The notes under the pieces were generated by a model. That model saw nothing but the letters and a program-made list of their open reading frames with translations. It searched no databases and was not told the origin of the DNA. DNA of 32,774 bases, taken from positions 1 to 32,774 of the forward strand of contig ONJB01000043.1 in assembly GCA_900318015.1 (NCBI GenBank), written 5' to 3'. Positions 14,955 through 23,397 of this stretch are shown piece after piece; the first letter of the stretch is position 1; each line of letters begins with the position of its first letter. The translations under genes were made by a program, and so were the position numbers. The DNA is from an uncultured Bacteroidales bacterium. GTDB lineage: Bacteria; Bacteroidota; Bacteroidia; Bacteroidales; UBA932.

Positions 14955-17900
14955 TTACTCTTCGATGGTGGTGCTGACAGGAACCTTGATGTCATTGACA
15001 TCGATGGAACCCCAACCGTACTTGACAGTCACATTCATGAACAGGTTGAACGCGGTGCTGATGACCTGACCGTTGTTCTTGTAGGTGATGTAACCGAAGT
15101 CAGTCTTCTTAAGCTTCTTGTACTCCTCAGGCTTGGTCACAACCTCATCCATGTCGTCGTAAGCGACGCGGGCGAGCTGGAGGTAAGCCGGGATCGCAGC
15201 CACTCTGCCGTTCAGGTCGCACTTGACATTCTCAAGATCAACCTCAACCTCGAACGGACCGTAGAAGCCCCAGAAGAACGGATAGTTGGAGAACTGACGG
15301 TTCTTACCGTACTCAGCGCCGGAGATCCACTTCTTGCTGTCGAGCTCGCTTCTCCAGTCGGAAGGAGAAATGAGATCCTCGATGCGGATGTAGGAACCCT
15401 TCTCACCGTAGGAAACACCATCAATATACTTGTCAGCAGCGATATTGGAGATGTTGATCGGACGGACGTAGTCGGCACGGAAGTGATCCTGACCGTTGAA
15501 CGTGATCTTGACAACCTTATTCGGATCACTGCAGGCATAACCCTTGGCGCCAATGTTCACATAGAGCTGCTTGGTGTTGAGGAGAGCCTTCGCAAGATCG
15601 GACTCCTTGTTCAGGGTGATCGTGTTCAGGAGCTCATCCGGGTGGTTGTTGATGACAGCGATCGTGTCGTAAGCAGCAGCACCCTTAACCTTGGCGGTCA
15701 GGACAGTGTCCTTGAGGATCTTGAACTCGACATCCTTGCCGTCAATCTTCGGAGCCTTGATGTCGTGACCCTTGGTACCGCAGAAGAAGTAATCAACCTT
15801 GGTGATGTACGGAGCGAGTCTGATCAGACCCTCGACAGCACCTTCCTTCTTAACAGCCTCATCGTCCTTTCTCCAGGTCTCGAAGCTATAGTTGATCTCG
15901 TTCACGAAGACGCAGTGCTCAGGGATGGAGTCGGTGTCGAACGCACCTACGGCGACATTGTAACGGGTAGCGGTCTTATCAGCGTTCCAGAAGTTGGAGA
16001 TGTAGTCGGCAGGAAGGACATTATATTCCTTCGCGACAGGATCAACCTTACCAACAAGTCTGATGATCGCCTTGAGTTCCGGAGTACCGTCCTTGTAGTA
16101 AGCCACATAGTGCTCAATCTCCTTACCGGCATACTTCCAAGCTTCTTCAGCAGTGACGGTCCACTTCAGGATGTGAGTACCCTGGGACTCGCTGTTGACG
16201 ATATCCTCAACCGTACCGACATTGACCCAAGGATCCATCATCTCACCCGGCTTCTTAGGATTCGGGATCTGAGCACCCATGTAAGCATCGTTGAACGCGT
16301 CATAGAGGGCGTGGAACTCCTTAGCCGGCAGACCGATCTCGTTGTAGATCTTCTCGTTCATGTACTGAACGGTGGTCAGGAGGGTGTCACCGGTGTTGCA
16401 GATGAAGCCGAACGCGTCATCGAATTCGTAGGTGGCGTCGAAGTCGGCCTGCTCACGGTTGGAGATGAAGATCTTCAGGTAAGCATAGGCGACCACATCA
16501 TCACCGTGCTTGAGGGCGACGCGGATGATCGGAGTACGACCGACAGCGGCGATACCGGAAGTGGTGAACACCTTCGGGGTGAAGACACCGTCCTCGAGGG
16601 TGACAAAGTCAGCCTGGTCGGTGAGGGAAGGATCGATCTCAGTACCGATGCGGTAGTTCTTGACAACCTCGAAGGACCAGGTCAGACCGAGTCTCTCAAG
16701 ATCGGCAGCGATCAGTTCAGCATCCTTGTCATTCGGGGTGGCAGCGACAGTGTGGGCAGCAACGATCGTCTTGAGATCGAGGGAGCTGTCGTACTTCACG
16801 GAGACATCGCAGGTAGCCTGAGCCTCGTCCAGGGTCATTTCACCCACAGTCCAAGCCTCGACATCGTCGATGTAAGCCTCGTCGTCAATCTCGGAAATAC
16901 CGAAATCATAGTCGAGATCATCGTCCTTGAGGGCGCGACGGAGATGGGCATCCTTGGCCTCACCGAGAACGGCGAGGTTATCCTTGGCCCAGCTGTTCTT
17001 GAAAGCGATCACGAGGTTGTCGAGCTCATTCTTCTGGAGCATCGCATAGTCGGAGGTAACGAACTCGCCGTCAGCCTTCTCGATGTTGAGGGCCATCACG
17101 GAGAGGAGATCTTCGGTAGCAGGAGTGCCTTCGACAAGGACCTCGACGGTCAGGACACCCTTTTCAAAGCTCTTGAAGACAGGGGTCACAGCGAAATCCT
17201 TAGAAGCCTCGGCCTTGGTCTCGATCTTCTTCGCGTTGGGAACAACGACGAAGGAGAGGAAGTCGGACTCACCTTCCTTCAGGAAGGAAAGGTCAGCGTT
17301 GGTCGGGTTCACGTGATACTGGGCGAGGATCGCCGGCTGCACGTCCACGGAATCGACCTTGACCCACTTATTCTTGACCTTAACGGTATCGATCACGGCA
17401 TATTCGTCAGCAGAATCCTTCGTGCCGTTCTTGATGACATTGGGCCAGTAGTGGAAGTTGTCGAAAACGAGAGCCTCGACACCGTCGATATAGGTGTTCG
17501 GCATGAAGACCAGGCTCTTGACCTCGGCGAGCAGGGAGATGGTATACGGATCCTTACCCTCGATGCCCTTGAAGACGAGCTGATTGTTCTCCTTGTCCCA
17601 GACAGCGGTGATAGCGCCGGGCTTCAGGAAAGAGATCGTGGTCTCGGAAGCGACATACTCGCCCTTGGTGGCATCCCAGGTGTACTTGGTGAAGAAACCG
17701 GTCTCGGTGTTCGGGACATAGTACTCGCCATTCTGGCCGTCCTTGCCGTCCTTACCGTCCTTACCATTCTCACCGTCCTTGCCGTCCTTGCCGTCTTTAC
17801 CGGCAGCAGCAAGACCAGTGTCCTTGCCATCGATGAACCAGTTGCCGTTGTCACCGATAGTGACGACAGAACCGTCCTTACCGTTGGCACCGTCCTTGCC

Positions 17901-18191
17901 GTCCTTACCGTCCTTACCGTCCTTACCATCGGTACCGTTGGTACCGTTGACGATGTTGTAAGTACCCTTGTTGGTGGTTACGGTGATACCGCCCGCCGTC
18001 GTGGTAACGTTAGTCACAACCTCACCAGCATCGATCTTCGTCTGGAGATCGGTGAGCTTCTGGGTCAGTTCGGCGACCTTCTTGTTCAAGCTCTCGATGT
18101 CCGGCGCGAAATCTTTCTGGCAAGACACAGCTCCGACAAGTGCGGCGGAAATCGCTGCACTGGTCAGGAAAAATTTGAATAACTTGTTCAT
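14955..18191 (-). CDS. Large surface lipoprotein with coiled coil and collagen-like repeats (DUF4988-like N-terminus)
   Basis: 1078 residues. MNKLFKFFLTSAAISAALVGAVSC is a lipoprotein signal with Cys 24. Residues about 30-55 (heptads in DIESLNKKVAELTQKLTDLQTKI) form a coiled coil. Residues about 83-107 and 131-155 are collagen-like G-K-D repeats, separated by a segment with GDNGNWFIDGKDTG. This coiled coil, collagen and beta order resembles the DUF4988 N-terminal region of Bacteroidetes lipoproteins. The rest (about 160-1078) is probably a series of beta-rich domains without motifs I can name. It is acidic and likely exposed on the cell surface as a trimer. It lies downstream of the ompA-like gene by 118 bp with no clear promoter or terminator between, so co-transcription is possible. 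Ligand unknown. Confidence 0.85.
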   Translation of the reverse strand: MNKLFKFFLTSAAISAALVGAVSCQKDFAPDIESLNKKVAELTQKLTDLQTKIDAGEVVTNVTTTAGGITVTTNKGTYNIVNGTNGTDGKDGKDGKDGKDGANGKDGSVVTIGDNGNWFIDGKDTGLAAAGKDGKDGKDGENGKDGKDGKDGQNGEYYVPNTETGFFTKYTWDATKGEYVASETTISFLKPGAITAVWDKENNQLVFKGIEGKDPYTISLLAEVKSLVFMPNTYIDGVEALVFDNFHYWPNVIKNGTKDSADEYAVIDTVKVKNKWVKVDSVDVQPAILAQYHVNPTNADLSFLKEGESDFLSFVVVPNAKKIETKAEASKDFAVTPVFKSFEKGVLTVEVLVEGTPATEDLLSVMALNIEKADGEFVTSDYAMLQKNELDNLVIAFKNSWAKDNLAVLGEAKDAHLRRALKDDDLDYDFGISEIDDEAYIDDVEAWTVGEMTLDEAQATCDVSVKYDSSLDLKTIVAAHTVAATPNDKDAELIAADLERLGLTWSFEVVKNYRIGTEIDPSLTDQADFVTLEDGVFTPKVFTTSGIAAVGRTPIIRVALKHGDDVVAYAYLKIFISNREQADFDATYEFDDAFGFICNTGDTLLTTVQYMNEKIYNEIGLPAKEFHALYDAFNDAYMGAQIPNPKKPGEMMDPWVNVGTVEDIVNSESQGTHILKWTVTAEEAWKYAGKEIEHYVAYYKDGTPELKAIIRLVGKVDPVAKEYNVLPADYISNFWNADKTATRYNVAVGAFDTDSIPEHCVFVNEINYSFETWRKDDEAVKKEGAVEGLIRLAPYITKVDYFFCGTKGHDIKAPKIDGKDVEFKILKDTVLTAKVKGAAAYDTIAVINNHPDELLNTITLNKESDLAKALLNTKQLYVNIGAKGYACSDPNKVVKITFNGQDHFRADYVRPINISNIAADKYIDGVSYGEKGSYIRIEDLISPSDWRSELDSKKWISGAEYGKNRQFSNYPFFWGFYGPFEVEVDLENVKCDLNGRVAAIPAYLQLARVAYDDMDEVVTKPEEYKKLKKTDFGYITYKNNGQVISTAFNLFMNVTVKYGWGSIDVNDIKVPVSTTIEE
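17727..17945 (-). repeat. Collagen-like GKDG codon repeats inside the large lipoprotein
   Basis: Two blocks of nine-base repeats encoding Gly-Lys-Asp (with some Gly-Glu-Asn and Gly-Gln-Asn) in the large lipoprotein. Such near-identical tandem codons can expand or contract by slippage in units of three codons without breaking the frame. Confidence 0.85.
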
Positions 18192-18309
18192 AAATTTTGG
18201 ATTAATGGATAAATAATAGTTTTAAATTGTTTCTGATTCTGTCTGACTCCCGGAGGAGTTAAAACCCATTTGTCAAGTTTTAGTCCTTAGAATGCTATAG
18301 TTTTTAAGT

Positions 18310-19482
18310 TTATTCGACAGTGCTGATCACCACGCGGTTCAGGTCGTTCTCAGCGAACGGCTGGATGAGATCACCGTTGCCTACGATGGAGACGATACGG
18401 GATTCAGCGATTCCGCGCTCGGTCAGGAAGGCCTTCACGGCGGCTGCGCGCTGGTCGGAGAGTTTCTGGTTGATCCGCTTGTTGCCCGTGCCCTTGTCGG
18501 CGTGGCCGGCGATGGAGAGGTTCACGGACGGGTTCGCTTTCAACCAGTCGATGTAGCGGATGAGCTTCGCGGCTTCCTCGTCGGAGATGACCGCGGAGTT
18601 GATCGTAAAGAACGTATTCACTTGACGCATTTCTGCGGCGAGTCTCTCAGCAGCAGCCTTTTCGGCGGCGAGTTTGTCGGCGAGGGCCTTCTCGGCGGCG
18701 GCCTTCTCGGCGGCGGCCTTCTCGGCAGCGAGCTTCGCAGCGCGCTCGGCCTCGAGGCGGGCCTTCTCGGCAGCAGCGGCGGCCTCGGCGGCAGCCAGCT
18801 CAGCCAGATACTTGGCGCTCGGGCGGGTAGCCTTGCCGAAATTGATCTTCAGGCCGGCGAGGGCGTTGTACTGATAATCAGGGTTGCCGGCTTTCTTGGA
18901 GTTGAAACGGTCGCTCAGGACATTGCCGTTCACCTCGAGGTTGAGGGCGACGTTCTCGGAGAGGCGGATGTCGAAGCCCAGGCCCACACGGCCGACCGGA
19001 GAAATCAGGCTCTTGTTCCAGAGATAGCCGAAATACTCGGCGGGCTTGACGGCCTTGACATTGTTCGCACCGTTCTTGAAACCGAAGGCAGCACCACCGC
19101 CGATGAGCGCATACGGATCGAGCACCCGCTTGTGGTTATAGCCGAAGAGATTCGCCAGATGGAAGGTGAGGTCCACGTTCCCCTGCAGGAAGTTGAACTT
19201 GTACACTTCGATCGGAATGGAATTACCCTTGGCCTGCCAGCCGCTCGCACCCACTCGGAGACCGAGGGTCGGGTTGAACTGATAGCCCAGGGAGAGGGCT
19301 CCAGCCGGAGAGAGCAGGTCCTTGAACACCGTCTCACCGACCGTGTGGGCTACGCCACCCTGGATCTGACCGTACCAGTGGGGATTGAACTCCACGGTGG
19401 GATCCGACTTGCTCTGCTGGGCAAACGCCACCTGGGTACCCAGGGCAAGCACGAAAAGCAGTGTTAATTCTTTCAGTTTCAT
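18310..19482 (-). CDS. OmpA-family outer membrane protein
   Basis: 390 residues. A signal peptide (MKLKELTLLFVLALGTQVAFAQ) precedes an N-terminal beta-barrel (about 30-218; HWYGQIQGGVAHTVGE, LSLGYQFNPTLGLRVGAS, YALIGGGAAFGF). An alanine/lysine/glutamate-rich helical linker (about 221-286) and a C-terminal OmpA peptidoglycan-binding domain (about 288-388) follow. The last has SIAGHADKGTGNKRINQKLSDQRAAAV and ENDLNRVVI, matching the NxxLSxxRA and NRRV signatures. It should link outer membrane and cell wall. The long alanine-rich helix is a spacer across the periplasm. A promoter with a leader of about 100 nt precedes it. Confidence 0.93.
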   Translation of the reverse strand: MKLKELTLLFVLALGTQVAFAQQSKSDPTVEFNPHWYGQIQGGVAHTVGETVFKDLLSPAGALSLGYQFNPTLGLRVGASGWQAKGNSIPIEVYKFNFLQGNVDLTFHLANLFGYNHKRVLDPYALIGGGAAFGFKNGANNVKAVKPAEYFGYLWNKSLISPVGRVGLGFDIRLSENVALNLEVNGNVLSDRFNSKKAGNPDYQYNALAGLKINFGKATRPSAKYLAELAAAEAAAAAEKARLEAERAAKLAAEKAAAEKAAAEKALADKLAAEKAAAERLAAEMRQVNTFFTINSAVISDEEAAKLIRYIDWLKANPSVNLSIAGHADKGTGNKRINQKLSDQRAAAVKAFLTERGIAESRIVSIVGNGDLIQPFAENDLNRVVISTVE

Positions 19483-19514
19483 ATACTATATAAAATAAGT
19501 GCTCAAAACTACCT

Positions 19515-19586
19515 GTATATGGGCCTCGATCTTATCCCAATAGGGACAGCCAAGCAACGCGTTCAAATCTGGACACTTTCATATAC
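19515..19586 (-). promoter_or_regulatory. Structured 5' leader of the ompA-like gene
   Basis: GTATATG at the predicted 5' end (complement of 19580-19586) can pair with CATATAC (complement of 19515-19521), closing an inner region that contains a TCCC/GGGA hairpin near 19531-19545. A 5'-terminal stem of this kind is known to stabilise E. coli ompA mRNA. The parallel is inferred; no regulator is identified. Confidence 0.4.
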
Positions 19587-19591
19587 GAAGG

Positions 19592-19623
19592 CAAAAATAA
19601 GCAGAATAATCTAATTTTCCCAA
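19592..19623 (-). promoter_or_regulatory. Promoter of the ompA-like gene (TTG-N21-TATTTTTG)
   Basis: On the minus strand TTG (complement of 19621-19623), a 21-nt spacer and TATTTTTG (complement of 19592-19599) fit the Bacteroidetes promoter. Start site near 19585, about 100 nt before the ATG. Confidence 0.7.
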
Positions 19624-19682
19624 CTTTTTTTAAAATTTCGCTAAAAAAAAACGATACTCACCGATATGTACGAGGTTTTTCA

Positions 19683-19690
19683 TACCTTTG
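19683..19690 (+). promoter_or_regulatory. -7 box (TACCTTTG) for lysS
   Basis: TACCTTTG is a full TAnnTTTG match with a start site expected near 19697. It supports ATG 19720 as the lysS start rather than the ATG at 19666 upstream of the box. No clear TTG is seen at -33. Confidence 0.6.
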
Positions 19691-19719
19691 CACCTATAAA
19701 AATAGAAACGAGACTTATC

Positions 19720-21237
19720 ATGGCTATTTCCAACGACTTCAACGAGCAGGAACGCGGGCGCAGGGAATCCCTGGCGAAACTCCGCGAACTGGGCATCAAT
19801 CCATATCCCGCCCCCCTGTACCCGGTGGACACCACCACCGCGGAAATCGCGGCGGGCTATGATCCCGAAAAGGGCAATTTCGCCGATGTGTGCCTCGCAG
19901 GCCGCATCATGTCCCGCCGCATCATGGGCGCAGCCTCCTTCATGGAGCTGCAGGACCACGCGGGACGCATCCAGGTCTATGTCAAGCGCGACGAGATCTG
20001 CCCCGGCGAGGACAAGACCTTATATAATACAGTGTTCAAGAAACTCCTGGACATCGGCGACATCATCGGCATCAAGGGTTTTGCCTTCATCACCCAGACC
20101 GGCCAGCTTTCCGTCCACGCGAAGGAGCTCACCGTCCTCTCGAAGTCCCTCCGCGTCCTCCCCATCGTGAAAACCGACGCCGACGGAACGGTGCACGACA
20201 GCTTCGAGGATCCGGAGCTCCGCTACCGCCAGCGGTATGTGGACCTCGTGGTGAACCCGCAGGTGAAGGAAACCTTCGTCAAGCGGGCGAAGATCATCTC
20301 CACGATGCGCCGTTACTTCGACGAGGCCGGCTGCCTGGAGGTGGAGACCCCGATCCTGCAGCCCATCCCGGGCGGCGCGACCGCGCGCCCGTTCATCACG
20401 CACCACAACGCGCTGGATGTGGACATGTATCTCCGCATCGCGAACGAGCTGTACCTCAAGCGCCTCATCGTGGGCGGCTTCCCCGGCGTGTACGAGTTTG
20501 CGAAGAACTTCCGCAACGAGGGCATGGACAAGACCCACAACCCGGAATTCACCTGCGTGGAACTGTACGTCGCCTACAAGGATTACGAGTGGATGATGGA
20601 TTTCACCGAGAAGATGCTCGAACAGGTGGCCGAGGCCACCGGCGGACTCACCAAGACCATCGCCGGGAACGAAATTTCCTTCCAGGGCCCCTTCCGCCGC
20701 CTCCGCATCCTGGACGCGATCCAGGAGTACGCCGGGGTCGATGTCAAGGGCATGGACGAGGCGCAGCTGCGCGCGACCTGCAAGCAGCTGAATGTCGAGG
20801 TCTCCCCGGAGATGGGCGTCGGGAAGCTCATCGACGCCATCTTCGGCGAATACTGCGAAAAGAAGCTCATCCAGCCGACCTTCATCATCGACTATCCCGT
20901 GGAGATGTCCCCGCTCACCAAGCGCTGCCGCTACGACGACACGCTCACCGAGCGGTTCGAGCTCTTCGTCGCCGGGAAGGAGCTGGCGAACGCCTACTCC
21001 GAGCTGAACGACCCGATCGACCAGCTCGAGCGCTTCGAGGAGCAGGCCGCCCTCAAGTCCAAGGGCGACGACGAGGCCATGTACATCGACTATGACTTCG
21101 TGCGCGCGCTGGAATACGGCATGCCGCCCACCTCGGGCATCGGCATCGGCATCGACCGCCTCACGATGTTCATGACCGGGAACGACGCCATCCAGGACGT
21201 GCTGTTCTTCCCGACGATGAAGCCGGAAAAGTTTTGA
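19720..21237 (+). CDS. lysS: Lysyl-tRNA synthetase, class II
   Basis: 505 residues, close to the bacterial norm. It charges tRNA-Lys in the cytoplasm. The N-terminal OB-fold anticodon-binding domain (about 45-150: [28 protein letters not shown]) is followed by the class II catalytic domain. Motif 1 is [21 protein letters not shown], motif 2 is [15 protein letters not shown] and motif 3 is [18 protein letters not shown] 19720 is used because the promoter box lies upstream of it and the encoded [15 protein letters not shown] is a typical LysRS start. Some Bacteroides LysRS carry an extra C-terminal domain; this one ends soon after motif 3. The stop overlaps the next gene by four bases. Confidence 0.97.
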   Translation: MAISNDFNEQERGRRESLAKLRELGINPYPAPLYPVDTTTAEIAAGYDPEKGNFADVCLAGRIMSRRIMGAASFMELQDHAGRIQVYVKRDEICPGEDKTLYNTVFKKLLDIGDIIGIKGFAFITQTGQLSVHAKELTVLSKSLRVLPIVKTDADGTVHDSFEDPELRYRQRYVDLVVNPQVKETFVKRAKIISTMRRYFDEAGCLEVETPILQPIPGGATARPFITHHNALDVDMYLRIANELYLKRLIVGGFPGVYEFAKNFRNEGMDKTHNPEFTCVELYVAYKDYEWMMDFTEKMLEQVAEATGGLTKTIAGNEISFQGPFRRLRILDAIQEYAGVDVKGMDEAQLRATCKQLNVEVSPEMGVGKLIDAIFGEYCEKKLIQPTFIIDYPVEMSPLTKRCRYDDTLTERFELFVAGKELANAYSELNDPIDQLERFEEQAALKSKGDDEAMYIDYDFVRALEYGMPPTSGIGIGIDRLTMFMTGNDAIQDVLFFPTMKPEKF

Positions 21238-22025
21238 GGACAGAAACGATCACATCGGCCCAGAACCCGAAATTCAAGAATCTGCTCCTGCTGCAGGAAA
21301 AATCCAAGGCGCGGCGGGAGCAGGGTCTTTTTGTGGTGGAAGGCCGGCGCGAACTGGAGCATTGCCTGGAAGCGGGCTTCCGGGCGCGGACCCTGTTCGT
21401 GCGCGAGGACCTTCTCCCCAGGTTGGAGCCGCTCGCTATGCAGACAGGCTGTCCCGTCATCCTGCTGTCCCCTGCCCTCTATGCCAAAGCGGCGTACCGG
21501 GACGGGACCGAAGGCGTCATCGCGGAGGTTGAAGTCCGCGAACGTCGCCTGGAAGACCTCGCGCTCAGCGAGCATCCGCTCGTGGTCGTGCTCGAGTCCG
21601 TGGAGAAACCGGGGAACCTGGGCGCGGTGCTCCGCAGCGCCGACGCCGCCCGGGCCGATGCGGTCATCGTCTGCGACCCCCTGACGGACCTGTGGAACCC
21701 GAACCTCATCCGGGCCAGCATCGGCGCGGTCTTCACCGTCCCCACGGTGTGCGCCTCCTCGGCCGAGACCATCGGCTGGCTCAAATCCCGCGGGATCCGC
21801 ATCCTCACCGCCCAGCTCCAGGATTCCTCCTGGTACTATGATACGGACATGACCGGCGGAACGGCCCTGGTGATGGGTACCGAATCCACCGGTCTGACCG
21901 ATGTCTGGCGCCGCGCCGCCGATGCGCACATCCGCATCCCGATGCTCGGCCGCCTGGACAGTCTCAACGTATCTGTCTCCGCCGCCATCCTCCTCTTCGA
22001 GGCCGTCCGGCAGCGGAACGCCTGA
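21234..22025 (+). CDS. TrmH/SpoU-family RNA methyltransferase (SPOUT)
   Basis: 263 residues. An N-terminal substrate-binding domain (about 5-100, [20 protein letters not shown]) precedes the SPOUT fold with its knot. The three motifs are [19 protein letters not shown] (motif 1 with the catalytic Arg), [11 protein letters not shown] (motif 2) and [21 protein letters not shown] (motif 3). It should methylate a ribose 2'-OH in tRNA or rRNA using SAM; the exact target is unknown. No ATG fits the N-terminus, and a TTG at 21234 overlapping the lysS stop (TTGA) gives the full-length protein, so translational coupling with lysS is likely. It converges with the hydrolase gene four bases later, with no visible terminator. 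Confidence 0.9.
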   Translation: MRTETITSAQNPKFKNLLLLQEKSKARREQGLFVVEGRRELEHCLEAGFRARTLFVREDLLPRLEPLAMQTGCPVILLSPALYAKAAYRDGTEGVIAEVEVRERRLEDLALSEHPLVVVLESVEKPGNLGAVLRSADAARADAVIVCDPLTDLWNPNLIRASIGAVFTVPTVCASSAETIGWLKSRGIRILTAQLQDSSWYYDTDMTGGTALVMGTESTGLTDVWRRAADAHIRIPMLGRLDSLNVSVSAAILLFEAVRQRNA

Positions 22026-22029
22026 TTCC

Positions 22030-22884
22030 CTATTTGATTTCTCCGCTCTGGATGCGATCGAGGAAGTACTTCACCCGCCAGGTGTAGTTCTTCGGATCCT
22101 TCGCATAGGAGTTCGCATGGACGGCGCCGGGGACAAGGACGAGTTCCTTGTAGCCGTGCGTCTTGGCCGCGTAGTTCTTGAAGACATGGTCCACGGGGAC
22201 GAAGTCATCCTCCGTGCCGTGGATGAAGAGCATCGGACGGTCGCACTTGGCGAGCTGGTTCACGGAGGAAGCCTCCTTGAAGCCCCAGCCGTAGCGGTGC
22301 TTCGAGACGATGCTGGCGCTGTTCAGGATCGGGAACGGGGGCAGGTGGAAGCTGTCCTTGAGGTTGTGGGCGAACTGGTCCCAGGCGGAGGAGTAGCCGC
22401 AGTCCTCGACGAAGGCGCGGATGTAGGACGGGAGATCGTCGCCGCTCATCATCATCGCGGTGGCCGCACCCATGGACACGCCGTGCACCACGGTGAAGTC
22501 GTCCTTGAAGATGTCGTGGGCAACCGCGGCCCAGTCTTCCACGTCCAGGCGGTCGAGCCAGCCCATCTGGGCGGCCTCGCCCTCGGAGTAGCCGAAGTAC
22601 TGCAGGTCCGGGACCATCACGTTATAGTTGAACTCGTCGCGGTACATCCGGACGAGGTACATGAAGACGAGGTGGTTGTCCGTGTAGCCATGGACGACGA
22701 TGGCCGTGCCCTGGGCCGTGGCGGGATCCTTGGCGGGGGCGTAGACGGCGTGCAGCTTGTGGCCGTCCGGGTCCGTGCGGGTGATGTCCTTGAAGATGCC
22801 CTTGGCGCCGGCGAGGCAGCCCGTGAGGCAGTTCGCGGCAAGCAGGAGCGATGCGCTCCAGAGGATGATCCTTTTCAGTGTCAT
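22030..22884 (-). CDS. Alpha/beta hydrolase, lipoprotein
   Basis: 284 residues. MTLKRIILWSASLLLAANCLTGC is a lipoprotein signal with Cys 23, so the enzyme is membrane-anchored outside the cytoplasm. The alpha/beta hydrolase core has AIVVHGYTDN (oxyanion region), the nucleophile elbow HGVSMGAA (Ser 137), the acid in LFIHGTEDDFVP and the histidine in VPGAVHANSY. It is probably an esterase or peptidase-like enzyme; the substrate is unknown. The same frame stays open upstream through the neighbouring gene, but that is the product of the neighbour's frameshift. ATG 22884, 20 bp after that gene's stop, is the start. Confidence 0.88.
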   Translation of the reverse strand: MTLKRIILWSASLLLAANCLTGCLAGAKGIFKDITRTDPDGHKLHAVYAPAKDPATAQGTAIVVHGYTDNHLVFMYLVRMYRDEFNYNVMVPDLQYFGYSEGEAAQMGWLDRLDVEDWAAVAHDIFKDDFTVVHGVSMGAATAMMMSGDDLPSYIRAFVEDCGYSSAWDQFAHNLKDSFHLPPFPILNSASIVSKHRYGWGFKEASSVNQLAKCDRPMLFIHGTEDDFVPVDHVFKNYAAKTHGYKELVLVPGAVHANSYAKDPKNYTWRVKYFLDRIQSGEIK

Positions 22885-22904
22885 AGTTATGCAGTTGTTG
22901 GTTA

Positions 22905-23397
22905 CTATCGGAGGAAGTCGATGGCGCCGAACAGGCCGAGCGACGCCAGGAGCATGATCGCGCCGGCGAGGAGGACGCCCAGGAGGACGAACAGGACGCT
23001 TTTCTTGAAGTCCATGTCCAGGATGCTGGCGGCGAGGGTGCCGGTCCAGGCGCCCGTGCCCGGCAGCGGGATGCCCACGAACCAGCGGGATGCCCACGAA
23101 CAGGAGCAGGGCGACGTACAGGCCCCGTCCCGCCTTCTCTTCCAGTTTCCGGCCGCCCTTCTCGCCCTTCTCCAGGCACCAGGTGAAGAACTTGCCGATG
23201 TACTTCTTGTCCTTGCCCCATTCCAGGATGCGGCGGGCGAACAGGAAGATGAACGGGACCGGCAGCATGTTGCCGATGACGGAGACGATGATGGACGGGA
23301 CGATGGGGAGGCCGAAGCCGACGGCATACGGGATGGCGCCGCGCAGTTCGATCAGCGGCACCATCGAGATCAGGAAGACGATGAGGTATTTCTTCAT
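22905..23397 (-). pseudogene. COG2426-type membrane protein (small multidrug export family), frameshifted by a 19-bp duplication
   Basis: The N-terminal part from ATG 23397 (MKKYLIVFLISMVPLIELRGAIPYAVGFGLP, then VSVIGNMLPVPFIFLFARR) is a clear member of the COG2426/PF06695 family, which are small integral membrane proteins of uncertain function. After residue about 107 the frame changes. The missing C-terminal half (PGTGAWTGTLAASILDMDFKK and a last hydrophobic helix ending IDFLR) is found in another frame ending at 22905. The switch falls at a perfect 19-bp tandem duplication (23064-23101). Removing one copy restores LFVGIPLPGTGAWTG and a protein of about 157 residues. The start overlaps the upstream gene's stop (ATGA), so it belongs to that operon. 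Either the gene is broken or the duplication is an assembly error. Confidence 0.85.
23064..23101. repeat. 19-bp perfect tandem duplication
   Basis: CAGCGGGATGCCCACGAAC occurs twice in direct succession (23064-23082 and 23083-23101). Nineteen bases is one more than a multiple of three, so the second copy shifts the reading frame of the membrane protein gene that contains it. Confidence 0.95.

Noticed and set aside
17727-17945. Short regular DNA repeats that could suggest a CRISPR array
   Set aside because: The repeats are nine-base codon units for Gly-Lys-Asp in one open frame, with no unique spacers.
15483-18182. An 899-codon open frame opposite the large lipoprotein
   Set aside because: The translation is a shadow rich in Leu/Val/Asp with repeats mirroring the collagen codons; no signal peptide or domain.
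18192-18309. A terminator or promoter between the ompA-like gene and the large lipoprotein
   Set aside because: Only a 5-bp stem (ACTCC/GGAGT) and no TAnnTTTG box on the minus strand were found, so neither is called.
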